DNA from: Plantimonas leprariae
GTDB taxonomy: Bacteria > Pseudomonadota > Alphaproteobacteria > Rhizobiales > Rhizobiaceae
Direction of reading: 5' to 3'
Assembly: GCF_008802405.1 (NCBI RefSeq)
Contig: NZ_VZDO01000004.1
Location: 124,001 to 188,000 of the forward strand
Length of the DNA stretch: 64,000 nt
The translations under genes were made by a program, and so were the position numbers. The notes under the pieces were generated by a model, which was not told the DNA's origin, ran no database searches, and saw nothing but the letters and a program-made list of their open reading frames with translations. Positions 1 to 9,967 of the stretch are shown here, in pieces (the stretch's first letter is position 1; each line of letters starts with the position of its first letter).

Positions 1-1
1 A

Positions 2-1060
2 TTGAAGATGTTGCTGGCCGGCGCCGCGCTCGGCCTGGCGCTCGCCACGCCTGCCGCCTTCGCGCAGGAGAAGGGCACCGTCGGCGTGCTGATGCCGACG
101 AAGGCCTCCGCCCGCTGGATCGCCGACGGCGACAACATGAAGAAGCAACTCGAGGAGAAGGGTTACAAGGCCGAGCTGCAGTACGCCGAGGACGATATCC
201 CGACCCAGCTCTCGCAGCTCGAGAACATGGTCGCGTCCGGCGCGAAGTACCTCGTGATCGCCTCGATCGACGGCACGACCATGACCGACGTGCTGCAGCA
301 GGCGCACGACAAGGGCATCAAGGTCATCGCCTACGACCGCCTGATCCGCAACACGCCGAACGTCGACTACTACACGACCTTCGACAACCAGCAGGTCGGC
401 GTTCTCCAGGCGACCTCGCTCGTCGACAAGCTCGGCCTGAAAGACGGCAAGGGCCCGTTCAACATCGAGCTCTTCGGCGGTTCGCCGGACGACAACAACG
501 CCTTCTTCTTCTACAACGGCGCGATGACCGTGCTGCAGCCCTACATCGACCAGAAGAAGCTCGTGGTGCAGTCGGGCGAGATGGGCATGGACAAGGTCGG
601 CACGCTCCGCTGGGATCCGGCGGTGGCGCAGTCCCGCATGGAGAACCTGCTGTCGTCCTACTACGGCGACAAGAACGTCGACGCGGTGCTCTCGCCCTAT
701 GACGGCCTGTCGATCGGCATCATCTCGGCGCTGACGGCGAACGGCTACGGCTCGGGCGACAAGCCGATGCCGGTCGTGTCCGGCCAGGACGCCGAGGTGC
801 CCTCGGTCAAGTCGATCGAGAACGGCCAGCAGTACTCGACGATCTTCAAGGACACCCGTGACCTCGCCAAGGTGACCGTCGGCATGATCGACGCGCTCGG
901 CACCGGCAAGGAACCGGAGGTCAACGACACGAAGACCTACGAGAACGGCGTCAAGGTCGTGCCGGCCTATCTGCTGAAGCCGCTCCTCGTCACCAAGGAC
1001 AACGTGCAGGCCGCTCTGGTCGACACCGGTTACTACAAGGCCGACCAGATCAAGCCCTGA
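2..1060 (+). CDS. chvE: ChvE-type periplasmic sugar-binding protein
   Basis: Periplasmic solute-binding protein that delivers aldoses such as galactose, glucose, arabinose and xylose to the GguAB ABC transporter. In Agrobacterium ChvE also presents sugars to the VirA sensor. A short signal peptide ending AAFA-QEKG occupies the first 21 residues. The mature part closely resembles Agrobacterium ChvE, including [35 protein letters not shown] and [16 protein letters not shown]. The visible start is a TTG at the very edge of the window (an ATG follows at 8), and the signal peptide is a few residues short, so the true start may lie upstream. The gguA and gguB genes follow in the same direction, as in Agrobacterium. 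Confidence 0.9.
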   Translation: MKMLLAGAALGLALATPAAFAQEKGTVGVLMPTKASARWIADGDNMKKQLEEKGYKAELQYAEDDIPTQLSQLENMVASGAKYLVIASIDGTTMTDVLQQAHDKGIKVIAYDRLIRNTPNVDYYTTFDNQQVGVLQATSLVDKLGLKDGKGPFNIELFGGSPDDNNAFFFYNGAMTVLQPYIDQKKLVVQSGEMGMDKVGTLRWDPAVAQSRMENLLSSYYGDKNVDAVLSPYDGLSIGIISALTANGYGSGDKPMPVVSGQDAEVPSVKSIENGQQYSTIFKDTRDLAKVTVGMIDALGTGKEPEVNDTKTYENGVKVVPAYLLKPLLVTKDNVQAALVDTGYYKADQIKP

Positions 1061-1163
1061 TCGGCTTGGCTCTGAAGGGCTGACCGCCCTTTTCCATCGA
1101 TCCGCAGGCCGGCGTCTCGCGACGCCGGCCTGCATCCGTAACCGAGCGCCGGGGACAAGCGCG

Positions 1164-2699
1164 ATGGCAGCAATTCTGGAGATGCGCAGCATCACCAAGA
1201 CGTTTCCGGGCGTCCGCGCGCTCGACGACGTCAACCTCACCGTCGAGGCCGGCGAGATCCACGCGATCTGCGGCGAGAACGGGGCCGGCAAGTCGACCCT
1301 GATGAAGGTCCTGTCCGGCGTCTATCCGCACGGCACCTACGAGGGCGACATCGTCTACGACGGCGAGGTGCGCTCGTTCCGCGACATCCGCGACTCGGAG
1401 CATATCGGCATCATCATCATCCACCAGGAGCTGGCGCTGGTGCCGCTCCTGTCGATCGCGGAGAACATCTTTCTCGGCAACGAGGTATCGCGCGGCGGCG
1501 TCATCAACTGGGACGAGGCCTTCAGCCGGACGTCGGAACTGCTCAAGCGGGTCGGCCTGTCCGAAGCGCCGACCACGCTGATCAAGGACATCGGCGTCGG
1601 CAAGCAGCAGCTCGTCGAGATCGCCAAGGCGCTGTCGAAGAAGGTGCGCCTCCTGATCCTGGACGAGCCGACCGCCTCCCTCAACGAACGCGACAGCCAG
1701 GCGCTGCTCGACCTACTGCTGGAGTTCAAGGCGCAGGGCCTGACCTCGATCATGATCAGCCACAAGCTGAACGAGATCGCCCGCGTCGCCGACTCGATCA
1801 CCGTCATCCGCGACGGCTCGACCGTGTCGACGCTCGACTGCAAGGACGGCGTCAGCGAGGACCGGATCATCCGCGACATGGTCGGGCGTCAGCTCGACGA
1901 CCGCTACCCGCCGCGCCATCCGAACATCGGCGACGTCCTGTTCGAGGTGAAGGGCTGGAACGCCTTCCACCACCTGAACACCCAGCGCCAGATCGTCAAG
2001 GACGTGTCGTTCAACGTCCGCAAGGGCGAAGTCGTCGGCATTGCGGGCCTGATGGGGGCGGGACGCACCGAACTGGCGATGAGCCTCTTCGGCAAGGCCT
2101 ACGGCCGGCACATCTCCGGCGAGGCGCGGATGCACGGCAAGCCGGTCGACATCTCGTCGATCCCGAAGGCGATCGGAGCCGGCATCGCCTACGTGACGGA
2201 AGACCGCAAGCAGTACGGCCTCCTGCTGGAAGACGACATCCGCCAGAACGTCTCGCTCGCCAACTTGGCCGGCATCGCGAAGAGCGGCGTGATCGACGCC
2301 GACCGCGAGCGCAGCGTCGCCGAGGACTACCGGACGAATCTGCGCATCCGCTCGTCCAACATCTTTCACAAGACGCTGAACCTCTCGGGCGGCAACCAGC
2401 AGAAGGTCGTCCTGTCGAAGTGGCTGTTCTCGAACCCGGATCTGCTGATCCTCGACGAGCCGACGCGCGGCATCGACGTCGGCGCGAAGTTCGAGATCTA
2501 TTCCATCATCGAGCGCCTGGCCTCGGAGGGGAAGGGCATCCTGATGATCTCGTCGGAGATGCCGGAGCTTCTCGGCATGTGCGATCGGATATACGTGATG
2601 AACGAGGGCCGGTTCGTGGCTGAGATGCCGCGCGGGGAGGCGACGCAGGAAAGCATCATGCGTGCCATTATCCGGTCGGCAGGAAGGAACGCTGCATGA
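1164..2699 (+). CDS. gguA: Sugar ABC transporter ATP-binding protein GguA
   Basis: Cytoplasmic energising subunit of the ChvE-dependent sugar importer. At 511 residues it has the duplicated-ATPase layout of the RbsA/XylG/MglA family. Domain 1 carries Walker [10 protein letters not shown] (residues 37-45), a [13 protein letters not shown] signature region and Walker [12 protein letters not shown]. Domain 2 has the usual degenerate P-loop (GLMGAGRTE), the signature LSGGNQQK near residue 407 and [12 protein letters not shown]. The ATG lies about 100 bases after the chvE stop. Its TGA overlaps the start of gguB in an ATGA junction, which implies translational coupling. Length and both domains are complete. 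Confidence 0.92.
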   Translation: MAAILEMRSITKTFPGVRALDDVNLTVEAGEIHAICGENGAGKSTLMKVLSGVYPHGTYEGDIVYDGEVRSFRDIRDSEHIGIIIIHQELALVPLLSIAENIFLGNEVSRGGVINWDEAFSRTSELLKRVGLSEAPTTLIKDIGVGKQQLVEIAKALSKKVRLLILDEPTASLNERDSQALLDLLLEFKAQGLTSIMISHKLNEIARVADSITVIRDGSTVSTLDCKDGVSEDRIIRDMVGRQLDDRYPPRHPNIGDVLFEVKGWNAFHHLNTQRQIVKDVSFNVRKGEVVGIAGLMGAGRTELAMSLFGKAYGRHISGEARMHGKPVDISSIPKAIGAGIAYVTEDRKQYGLLLEDDIRQNVSLANLAGIAKSGVIDADRERSVAEDYRTNLRIRSSNIFHKTLNLSGGNQQKVVLSKWLFSNPDLLILDEPTRGIDVGAKFEIYSIIERLASEGKGILMISSEMPELLGMCDRIYVMNEGRFVAEMPRGEATQESIMRAIIRSAGRNAA

Positions 2700-3928
2700 G
2701 CATCAAGACCATCGACGCGCCCGCCGCGTCCGAATCGGCGGCGAACGCCAGCCTCGATTACTTCAAGCGGCACCTGCGCGAATACGGCATGCTGGTGGCG
2801 CTGCTCGCCATCATCGTGTTCTTCGCGATCTATTCGCAGGTCACCGGGCGGCCGACCTTCGTGTCGCCGTCGAACCTGACGAACCTGTTCCTGCAGAACA
2901 GCTACGTGATCGTCATGGCGATCGGCATGCTGCTGATCATCATCACCGGCCACATCGACCTTTCGGTCGGTTCCCTCGTCGGTTTCATCGGTGCGGTGGG
3001 GGCGGTGCAGATCGTGCTGTACGGCGTGCCGGTGCCGATCGCCTGCATCGTGTGCCTTCTCGTCGGGGCGCTGATCGGCGCGATCCAAGGGTACTTCGTC
3101 GCCTTCCTGCGGATCCCGTCCTTCATCGTGACGCTGGCCGGCATGCTGGTCTTCCGCGGCCTGACCTTCATGACGCTCGGCTCGTCGTCCTCGATCTCGC
3201 CGATCCCGGCATCGCTCCGCGCGCTTTCCACCGGCACGCTTCCCGATTTCCTGCCGGTTCTCAGCCCGACCTTCGCCAATTCCACCACCCTCGTGCTGGC
3301 GATGGTGCTCGCGGTAGGCTTCGCCGTCTTCGCCTTCTCGCGGCGCGCGGCGAAGAGCCGGGTCCGCCCGGTGGACGAGCCGTACTCCTTCTTCGTCGGT
3401 CGCGTCGTCCTCGTGATGGCGGCGGTGCTCTACATCGGCTACCTTCTTGCCAGCAATCGCGGCCTGCCGAACGTCCTGATCCTGATGGCCGTCCTGATCG
3501 CGGTCTACGCCTTCGTGACGACGCGCACGACGATCGGCCGGCGCGTCTACGCCGTCGGCGGCAACGAAAAGGCGGCGAAGCTTTCGGGCGTCAAGACCGA
3601 GCGCATCGTCTTCCTCGCCTTCGTCAACATGGGCGTTCTGGCGGCGATCGCCGGCCTCGTCTTCTTCGCCCGCGTCGGCAGCGCGACCGCGAAGAACGGC
3701 ACGGGCCTCGAACTCGACGTCATCGCGGCCTGCTTCATCGGCGGCGCCTCGGCCTATGGCGGCGTCGGCAAGGTGACGGGCGCGGTGATCGGCGCCTTCA
3801 TCATGGGCGCGCTGAACATGGGCATGCAGAGCGCCATGCAGCTCTCGATCGACTACCAGCAGCTCGTGAAGGGCCTCGTGCTCCTCGCCGCGGTCTGCTT
3901 CGACGTCTACAACCGCAACAAGGCCTGA
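2696..3928 (+). CDS. gguB: Sugar ABC transporter permease GguB
   Basis: Inner-membrane permease of the ChvE-GguA-GguB importer, in the branched-chain/ribose permease superfamily (BPD_transp_2). The 410 residues contain many hydrophobic helices after a cytoplasmic N-terminus of about 30 residues, including the conserved [19 protein letters not shown] segment and a C-terminal [30 protein letters not shown]-like region (residues roughly 345-375). An insertion between helices around residues 210-260 is usual for the XylH/GguB type. The start overlaps the gguA stop by four bases. A hairpin terminator follows the stop within 30 bases, so this is the last gene of the operon. Confidence 0.92.
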   Translation: MSIKTIDAPAASESAANASLDYFKRHLREYGMLVALLAIIVFFAIYSQVTGRPTFVSPSNLTNLFLQNSYVIVMAIGMLLIIITGHIDLSVGSLVGFIGAVGAVQIVLYGVPVPIACIVCLLVGALIGAIQGYFVAFLRIPSFIVTLAGMLVFRGLTFMTLGSSSSISPIPASLRALSTGTLPDFLPVLSPTFANSTTLVLAMVLAVGFAVFAFSRRAAKSRVRPVDEPYSFFVGRVVLVMAAVLYIGYLLASNRGLPNVLILMAVLIAVYAFVTTRTTIGRRVYAVGGNEKAAKLSGVKTERIVFLAFVNMGVLAAIAGLVFFARVGSATAKNGTGLELDVIAACFIGGASAYGGVGKVTGAVIGAFIMGALNMGMQSAMQLSIDYQQLVKGLVLLAAVCFDVYNRNKA

Positions 3929-3952
3929 CGCCTCTCGCATCGGGTATGTTCG

Positions 3953-3990
3953 GAACCCGTCCGCCGCGAGGCGGGCGGGTTCTTTCATTT
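3953..3990 (+). terminator. Rho-independent terminator after chvE-gguAB
   Basis: The inverted repeat GAACCCGTCCGCC-GCGA-GGCGGGCGGGTTC (3953-3982) has one T-G wobble in a 13-bp stem and a GNRA-type loop. It is followed by the T-rich run TTTCATTT. It sits 25 bases after the gguB stop and reaches into the last codons of the convergent PAP2 gene, so it marks the end of the sugar-uptake operon. Confidence 0.85.
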
Positions 3991-4749
3991 CGCGGTCTCG
4001 GCGCTTGGCGCCGCACTTTCCTCGGGCTCCACGACGCCGCGGTTCTCCAGCCAGCGGGCCAGCAGCCACCAGCCGAGCGCCCAGGCGATGCCGACCGACC
4101 AGCCCGCGATGACGTCGCTCGGCCAGTGAACGCCGAGATAGACGCGGCTGATGCCGACGCAGAAGGTGAGCAGGGCCGCGACGGACAGGATATAGACCTT
4201 CATCGTCCGCCCTTTCTGGACGCGTGCCAGCAGCGCGCCGAGCGTCAGGAAAGTGATCGCCGCCGCCATCGAATGGCCGCTCGGAAAGCTGGTCGAATAG
4301 ACGATCGAGCCGTGCGGAACGAGGTCGGGCCGAGGCCGGTCGAAACCGTATTTCAACAGCGGCGACAGGATGCGCCCGCTCATCGTCGCGGCGAGGACGA
4401 GGAAGAGCGAACGGCGCTTGCCGTCGATCCACAGGAAGCCCGCGACGAACAACACGAGCAAGGTCAGGACGACGGTGCCGCCGAGAGCGGTGAAGTCCCG
4501 CATCATCTCCTCGATCCAGCCGGGACCGAGGGGGTCGGACGGGTCGGCGGGGTTGCGCAGGGACAGAAGGAGGCGAGTGTCCAGCGCCAGCGTCTCGCCC
4601 TCCATTACCTCCTCGGCGAGCAGGATGAACAGCCCGGCAGCGGCGGCGATGCAGAAGGCGCCGATGAGCGTCGGTGTCTCGACGAAGCGCGACGTCCACC
4701 CGACGACGTGGCGCGGACGCAGCCGTCTGATATGTCGGATGTCCGCCAT
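3985..4749 (-). CDS. PAP2-family membrane phosphatase
   Basis: Integral membrane acid phosphatase of the PAP2 type, which dephosphorylates lipid phosphates such as phosphatidate, phosphatidylglycerophosphate or undecaprenyl pyrophosphate. The exact substrate cannot be read from sequence. All three catalytic motifs are present: KYGFDRPRP (from K133), PSGHS (156-160) and SRVYLGVHWPSD (201-212, with catalytic H208). Around these are five to six hydrophobic helices in 254 residues. It stands alone, convergent with gguB and divergent from the nicotinamidase gene. The C-terminal tail is short and polar. Confidence 0.88.
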   Translation of the reverse strand: MADIRHIRRLRPRHVVGWTSRFVETPTLIGAFCIAAAAGLFILLAEEVMEGETLALDTRLLLSLRNPADPSDPLGPGWIEEMMRDFTALGGTVVLTLLVLFVAGFLWIDGKRRSLFLVLAATMSGRILSPLLKYGFDRPRPDLVPHGSIVYSTSFPSGHSMAAAITFLTLGALLARVQKGRTMKVYILSVAALLTFCVGISRVYLGVHWPSDVIAGWSVGIAWALGWWLLARWLENRGVVEPEESAAPSAETAK

Positions 4750-4847
4750 GCCGTTTCCCGCTTTCTTGCGTCGCCGCCTTGCGATCTAGTGCGCGCCGAC
4801 CCGGAATGCTCGCGTCGAGACGTGGACATGTGAAACGAGGCAGTGGC

Positions 4848-5468
4848 ATGAGCGACGAGATCCGACCGAACGACGCCCTGATCGTCGTCGACGTCCAGAA
4901 CGACTTCTGCCCGGGCGGCGCGCTGGCGGTGGCGGACGGCGACGCCGTTGTGCCGCTCGTCAACCGGCTGATGCCGCGCTTCCCGATCGTCGTCCTCACG
5001 CAGGACTGGCACCCGGCCGGGCACGCCTCCTTCGCCTCGGCGCACGGCCGCGCGCCGTTCGAGACGATCGACCTCGACTACGGCCGGCAGATCCTGTGGC
5101 CGGACCATTGCGTACAGGGCAGCCGGGGCGCCGAGTTCCACCCGGCGCTTGAAGCTTCTCGCGCGCAGATGATCGTGCGGAAGGGCTTCCATGCCGGTGT
5201 CGACAGTTATTCCGGCTTCGTGGAGGCGGATCGGCGGACCGCGACCGGTCTCGCCGGCTACCTGCGCGACCGCGGGGCGGGGCGCGTCTTCGTCTGCGGC
5301 CTCGCCACCGATTTCTGCGTCGCCTGGACGGCGCTCGACGCCCGTGCCGCCGGCTTCCCGGTCGTCCTCGTCGAAGACGCCTGCCGGGCGATCGACCTCG
5401 ACGGCTCGCTCGACCGCGCCTTCGCCGACATGGCTGCGGCGGGCGTCGAGCGGGTGCCCGCGATATGA
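4848..5468 (+). CDS. pncA: Nicotinamidase/pyrazinamidase PncA
   Basis: Cytosolic isochorismatase-fold amidase that converts nicotinamide to nicotinate and ammonia for NAD salvage. It has 206 residues, the usual PncA length. The catalytic triad is visible as D15 (VVDVQNDFCPGGAL), K112 (RKGFHAGVDSYSGF) and C157 (GLATDFCVAWTALDA). Metal-binding residues appear as D53 and H55 (TQDWHP) and H87. The chosen ATG at 4848 follows a GAGG element by about seven bases and gives the family N-terminus MSDEIRPNDALIVVD; an upstream in-frame extension has no family support. Confidence 0.92.
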   Translation: MSDEIRPNDALIVVDVQNDFCPGGALAVADGDAVVPLVNRLMPRFPIVVLTQDWHPAGHASFASAHGRAPFETIDLDYGRQILWPDHCVQGSRGAEFHPALEASRAQMIVRKGFHAGVDSYSGFVEADRRTATGLAGYLRDRGAGRVFVCGLATDFCVAWTALDARAAGFPVVLVEDACRAIDLDGSLDRAFADMAAAGVERVPAI

Positions 5469-5484
5469 GACGACGCATGCCCGC

Positions 5485-5513
5485 TTGACTGGCATCGATA
5501 ATGCCACATGATC
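5485..5513 (+). promoter_or_regulatory. Possible promoter with internal palindrome upstream of thuE
   Basis: TTGACT at 5485-5490 resembles a -35 box. A weak ATGATC lies 17 bases downstream. The interrupted palindrome TGGCAT-CGATA-ATGCCA (5490-5506, perfect 6-bp arms) fills the spacer between them, which is a common place for a repressor to bind. It is about 130 bases before the thuE start. The -10 match is poor and there is no adjacent regulator gene, so this is only a candidate. Confidence 0.3.
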
Positions 5514-5640
5514 GCTAGCGGGAGAAACGAGCGGACGGCGCACGGCACAAGCGAGAGACTCGCCCCGGATCGGGGATGTCCTAGCTGGCCAGTCGTTCCG
5601 GCACGCGAGATCGAGCGTGCGTCGATGGGAGGATTGAGGC

Positions 5641-6909
5641 GTGATCCTGCGCAAGCTTGCGGCATTCATGTTGATCGGCATCTCGGCCGCCGCGACGGCT
5701 CCGGCCGTCCATGCCGACGAGGTGGCGGTCGCTTCCGGCTCCGTCGGCACCGACATCGCCGAGTTGCAGGCAGCCGGCGAGCGGTTCAAGGCGAAGACCG
5801 GCCACACGTTGATGGTCGTGACGCTGCCGGCCTCGACCACCGACCAGTTCGGCCAGTACCGGCTCTGGCTCGCGGCCGGCAACGCCGACATCGACGTCTA
5901 CCGGACCGACGTGATCTGGGCGCCGCAACTCGCGGAGTATTTCGTCGACCTGAAGCCGCTGATGGGCGACCTCGTTTCCAAGCACATTCCGGCGGTGATC
6001 GAGAGCCAGACGGTCGACGGCAAGCTCGTCGCGATGCCGACCTGGGCCGACGCCTCGGCGCTCTACTACCGCAAGGACCTCCTCGACAAATACGGCAAGC
6101 AGCCGCCGAAGACCTGGGACGAGCTGACGTCGACGGCGAAGGAAATCCAGGAGAAGGAGCGCGCGGGCGGCGCGAGCGACCTCTGGGGCTTCGTATTCCA
6201 GGGCGCACCCTACGAGGGCCTCACTTGCGACGCGCTGGAATGGGTCGCGTCCTTCGGCGGCGGCAAGATCGTCGAGCCGGACGGCACGATCTCGATCAAC
6301 AATCCGAAGACGGCCGCCGCGCTCGAAATGGCGAAGGGCTGGATCGGGACGGTCTCGCCGCCCGGCTCGCTCTCCTACAAGGAGGAGGATGCGCGCGGCG
6401 TCTGGCAGACCGGCAAGGCCGTCTTCATGCGCAACTGGCCCTACGCCTATTCGCTCGGCAACGGCGGTGACAGCGCCATCAAGGGCAAATTCGACGTGGC
6501 GCCGCTGCCCGGCGCTGAGGGCGGCGCATCCGTTTCCACGCTCGGCGGCTGGAACGTCGCGCTGTCGAAATATTCCAAGCATCAGGACGCGGCGGTCGAG
6601 TTCATCAAGTTCTGGACCTCCGACGAGGAACAGAAGTACCGCGCGATCCAGAACACCCGCCTGCCGACGATTCCGGCGCTCTACGACGACGCCGAGATCA
6701 AGGAGAAGCAGCCGCTGATCGCTCGCTGGAAGGACGTGTTCGCGGCCGCCGTGCCGCGCCCGTCGGCGCCGACCAAGGCCAAATACAACGAAGTCTCCAG
6801 CGAGTTCTGGACGGCGGTCAACAACACGCTCGCCGGCAACGGCACGGCGGACTCGAACCTGAAGCGGCTCGAGGCCCGGCTGAAGCGGCTGAAGGGACGG
6901 GCCTGGTAA
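5641..6909 (+). CDS. thuE: ThuE-like trehalose/maltose-binding protein
   Basis: Periplasmic solute-binding protein (family 1) feeding the ThuFGK-like importer. A signal peptide covers about residues 1-25, ending near HADEV. The mature sequence closely resembles Sinorhizobium ThuE in blocks such as DVYRTDVIWAPQLAEYFVDL, YGKQPPKTWDELT, GFVFQGAPYEGLTCDALEWV (each at most 20 residues) and AVFMRNWPYAYSLGNG. ThuE binds trehalose, maltose and sucrose. Substrate here is inferred from that resemblance. The start is GTG at 5641, preceded by GGGAGGATTGAGG. Permease genes follow after 25 bases. The product is full length at 422 residues. Confidence 0.82.
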   Translation: MILRKLAAFMLIGISAAATAPAVHADEVAVASGSVGTDIAELQAAGERFKAKTGHTLMVVTLPASTTDQFGQYRLWLAAGNADIDVYRTDVIWAPQLAEYFVDLKPLMGDLVSKHIPAVIESQTVDGKLVAMPTWADASALYYRKDLLDKYGKQPPKTWDELTSTAKEIQEKERAGGASDLWGFVFQGAPYEGLTCDALEWVASFGGGKIVEPDGTISINNPKTAAALEMAKGWIGTVSPPGSLSYKEEDARGVWQTGKAVFMRNWPYAYSLGNGGDSAIKGKFDVAPLPGAEGGASVSTLGGWNVALSKYSKHQDAAVEFIKFWTSDEEQKYRAIQNTRLPTIPALYDDAEIKEKQPLIARWKDVFAAAVPRPSAPTKAKYNEVSSEFWTAVNNTLAGNGTADSNLKRLEARLKRLKGRAW

Positions 6910-6934
6910 GGCGGCACGGCGCGGGGAGGCGGCG

Positions 6935-7930
6935 ATGGCCCTGACCACGGCGGAGACCGGCAACCCGCGCGGCGCGGCGGTAAACGTCGCGCACTCGGCC
7001 CGATCGGAACTGCGGTCGCAGCGCATCCGCTCGGCCTGGCTGTTCCTCGCGCCCATGCTTCTGGTGCTGGCCGCAGCCGCCGGCTGGCCGCTGCTCCGGA
7101 CGATCTGGTTCTCCTTCACCGACGCGCGCCTGTCCTCGCTCGGCGACGCAGCCTTCGTCGGCTTCACCAACTATCTCGACTACGAGGACTACGGCGACGG
7201 CACGGGCGAGTATTTCGGCCTCCTCGCCGAGCCGGCCTGGTGGCAGGCGGTCTGGAACACGGTCTACTTCACCGTCATCTCGGTCGCGCTGGAGACCGTG
7301 TTCGGCCTCGTCGTGGCGCTGGTGCTGAACGCGAACTTCGTCGGGCGCGGCATCGTGCGCGCCGCGGTCCTCATCCCCTGGGCGATCCCGACGGTCGTCT
7401 CGGCCAAGATGTGGGCCTGGATGATGCACGACCAGTTCGGCATCCTGAACGACATGCTGATGCGGATCGGCGTGATCTCCGCGCCGATCGCCTGGACCGC
7501 CAATCCGGACACCGCCATGTGGGCGGTGATCATCGTCGACGTCTGGAAGACGACGCCGTTCATGGCGCTGCTGATCCTCGCCGGCCTGCAGATGGTGCCG
7601 GGCGACATCTACGAAGCGGCGAAGATCGACGGCGTGAACCCGGTGAAGGTGTTCTGGCGGGTGACGCTGCCGCTGATCCGCCCGGCGCTGATGGTGGCGA
7701 TCATCTTCCGGGCGCTGGATTCGCTCCGCGTCTTCGACCTCATCTACGTGCTGACGCCGGCGAACGACCAGACGAAGACGATGTCGGTCTACGCGCAGGA
7801 GAACCTCTTCCAGTTCGACCAGTTCGCCTACGGCTCCGCCGCTTCGACGCTGCTGTTCCTGGTGATCGCCTTCATCACGATCGCCTACATCAAGCTCGGG
7901 CGGCTAAATCTCGGCTCGGAAGGGCGGTGA
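6935..7930 (+). CDS. thuF: ThuF-like sugar ABC transporter permease
   Basis: Inner-membrane permease of the MalF type with six or more helices, pairing with the next gene to form the trehalose/maltose channel. The first transmembrane segment is LFLAPMLLVLAAAAGWPLL, followed by a periplasmic loop. The cytoplasmic EAA motif that contacts the ATPase reads YEAAKIDGVNPVKVFWRVTLPL near residue 230. The ATG follows GGGGAGGCGGCG. Length (331) is normal for ThuF. It lies 25 bases after thuE and four bases before thuG, so the four genes are clearly one operon. Confidence 0.82.
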   Translation: MALTTAETGNPRGAAVNVAHSARSELRSQRIRSAWLFLAPMLLVLAAAAGWPLLRTIWFSFTDARLSSLGDAAFVGFTNYLDYEDYGDGTGEYFGLLAEPAWWQAVWNTVYFTVISVALETVFGLVVALVLNANFVGRGIVRAAVLIPWAIPTVVSAKMWAWMMHDQFGILNDMLMRIGVISAPIAWTANPDTAMWAVIIVDVWKTTPFMALLILAGLQMVPGDIYEAAKIDGVNPVKVFWRVTLPLIRPALMVAIIFRALDSLRVFDLIYVLTPANDQTKTMSVYAQENLFQFDQFAYGSAASTLLFLVIAFITIAYIKLGRLNLGSEGR

Positions 7931-7934
7931 GGCG

Positions 7935-8759
<825 letters not shown>

Positions 8760-8771
8760 GAGTCTAAACCG

Positions 8772-9872
8772 ATGGCCGATCTGAAGCTCACCGACGTTCG
8801 CAAGACCTTCGGCGCGGTCGACGTCATCAAGGGCGTCGACCTCGACATTCGGGCAGGCGAATTCATCGTCTTCGTCGGCCCGTCCGGTTGCGGGAAGTCG
8901 ACGCTGCTCCGCCTCATCGCCGGGCTGGAGGAGATCACCGGTGGCACCTTCACCATCGACGGGCAGGTCGTGAACGGACTGCCGCCGGCCAAGCGCGGCA
9001 TCGCGATGGTGTTCCAGAGCTACGCGCTCTACCCGCACATGACGGTCTACGAGAACATGGCCTTCGGCATGAAGCTGGCGAAGGCGGGCAAGGACGACGT
9101 CGACCGGCGCGTCCGGCGCGCGGCGGAGATGCTGCAACTCACGCAGTATCTCGACCGCCTGCCGAAGCAGCTTTCCGGCGGCCAGCGCCAGCGCGTCGCC
9201 ATCGGCCGGGCGATCACCCGCGATCCGAAGGTGTTCCTGTTCGACGAGCCGCTGTCGAATCTCGACGCGGCGCTGCGCGTCGCGACGCGGATCGAGATCG
9301 CCAGGCTGCACGAGTCGATGCCGACCACGACGATGATCTACGTGACGCACGATCAGGTGGAGGCGATGACGCTCGCCGACCGCATCGTCGTCCTGAACGG
9401 CGGGCGGGTGGAGCAGGTCGGCACGCCGATGGAACTCTACCACCATCCGGACAACCTCTTCGTCGCGGGCTTCATCGGTTCGCCGGCGATGAACGTCGTG
9501 GAGGCGCGCGTCGGCGATGGGGGAAGCATCGAACTCGGCGGCGGGGCGAAGGTCGCCGCGAGCGTGGACGTTCCCGCGAACGCCCGGGGGCAGGGGGTGA
9601 AGCTCGGCGTGCGGCCCGAGGACCTCGAAATCTCGTCAGGCGGCCAGGCGCTTTTCGCCGGCAAGGTCGATCTCGTGGAGAAGCTCGGCGAAGTGACGCT
9701 GATCTACGTCGATATCGGCGCGGCGGAGCCGATCGTCGCCAAGCTCGAAGGCGAGAGCGCGGTCCGGCGCGGCGAGGACGTGAGGTTGTCGGCGTCGCCC
9801 GATGCGCTGCATGTCTTCGGGGCCGATGGCCGGGCCTTCCGGCGCTCGCGCGCCGGAGCGATGGTCGCCTGA
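8772..9872 (+). CDS. thuK: ThuK-like sugar ABC transporter ATP-binding protein
   Basis: MalK/UgpC-type ATPase that powers the ThuEFG importer. Walker A GPSGCGKST, Q-loop FQSYALYPHMTVYENM, signature LSGGQRQRVAIGRA, Walker B VFLFDEPLSNLD and H-loop VTHDQVEA are all intact. A C-terminal regulatory (TOBE) region follows from about residue 240 to 360. At 366 residues it is complete. The thuAB genes that follow thuK in Sinorhizobium are not here; a histidine kinase gene comes next, 96 bases downstream. Confidence 0.86.
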   Translation: MADLKLTDVRKTFGAVDVIKGVDLDIRAGEFIVFVGPSGCGKSTLLRLIAGLEEITGGTFTIDGQVVNGLPPAKRGIAMVFQSYALYPHMTVYENMAFGMKLAKAGKDDVDRRVRRAAEMLQLTQYLDRLPKQLSGGQRQRVAIGRAITRDPKVFLFDEPLSNLDAALRVATRIEIARLHESMPTTTMIYVTHDQVEAMTLADRIVVLNGGRVEQVGTPMELYHHPDNLFVAGFIGSPAMNVVEARVGDGGSIELGGGAKVAASVDVPANARGQGVKLGVRPEDLEISSGGQALFAGKVDLVEKLGEVTLIYVDIGAAEPIVAKLEGESAVRRGEDVRLSASPDALHVFGADGRAFRRSRAGAMVA

Positions 9873-9967
9873 AGCGAGCATCCTTTCCCCGATGTAACCT
9901 TCGCGCGCTTGGCGGCTCCCCGGCCGTTCGGTAGACAGGGCGCGGGGGGTGATTCGGGGGTTTCACC

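Noticed and set aside
2498-4999. Long open frame (833 codons) on the minus strand across gguA/gguB and PAP2
   Set aside because: It is antisense to strongly recognised genes, is rich in Arg, Asp and His as GC-rich shadow frames are, and shows no domain.
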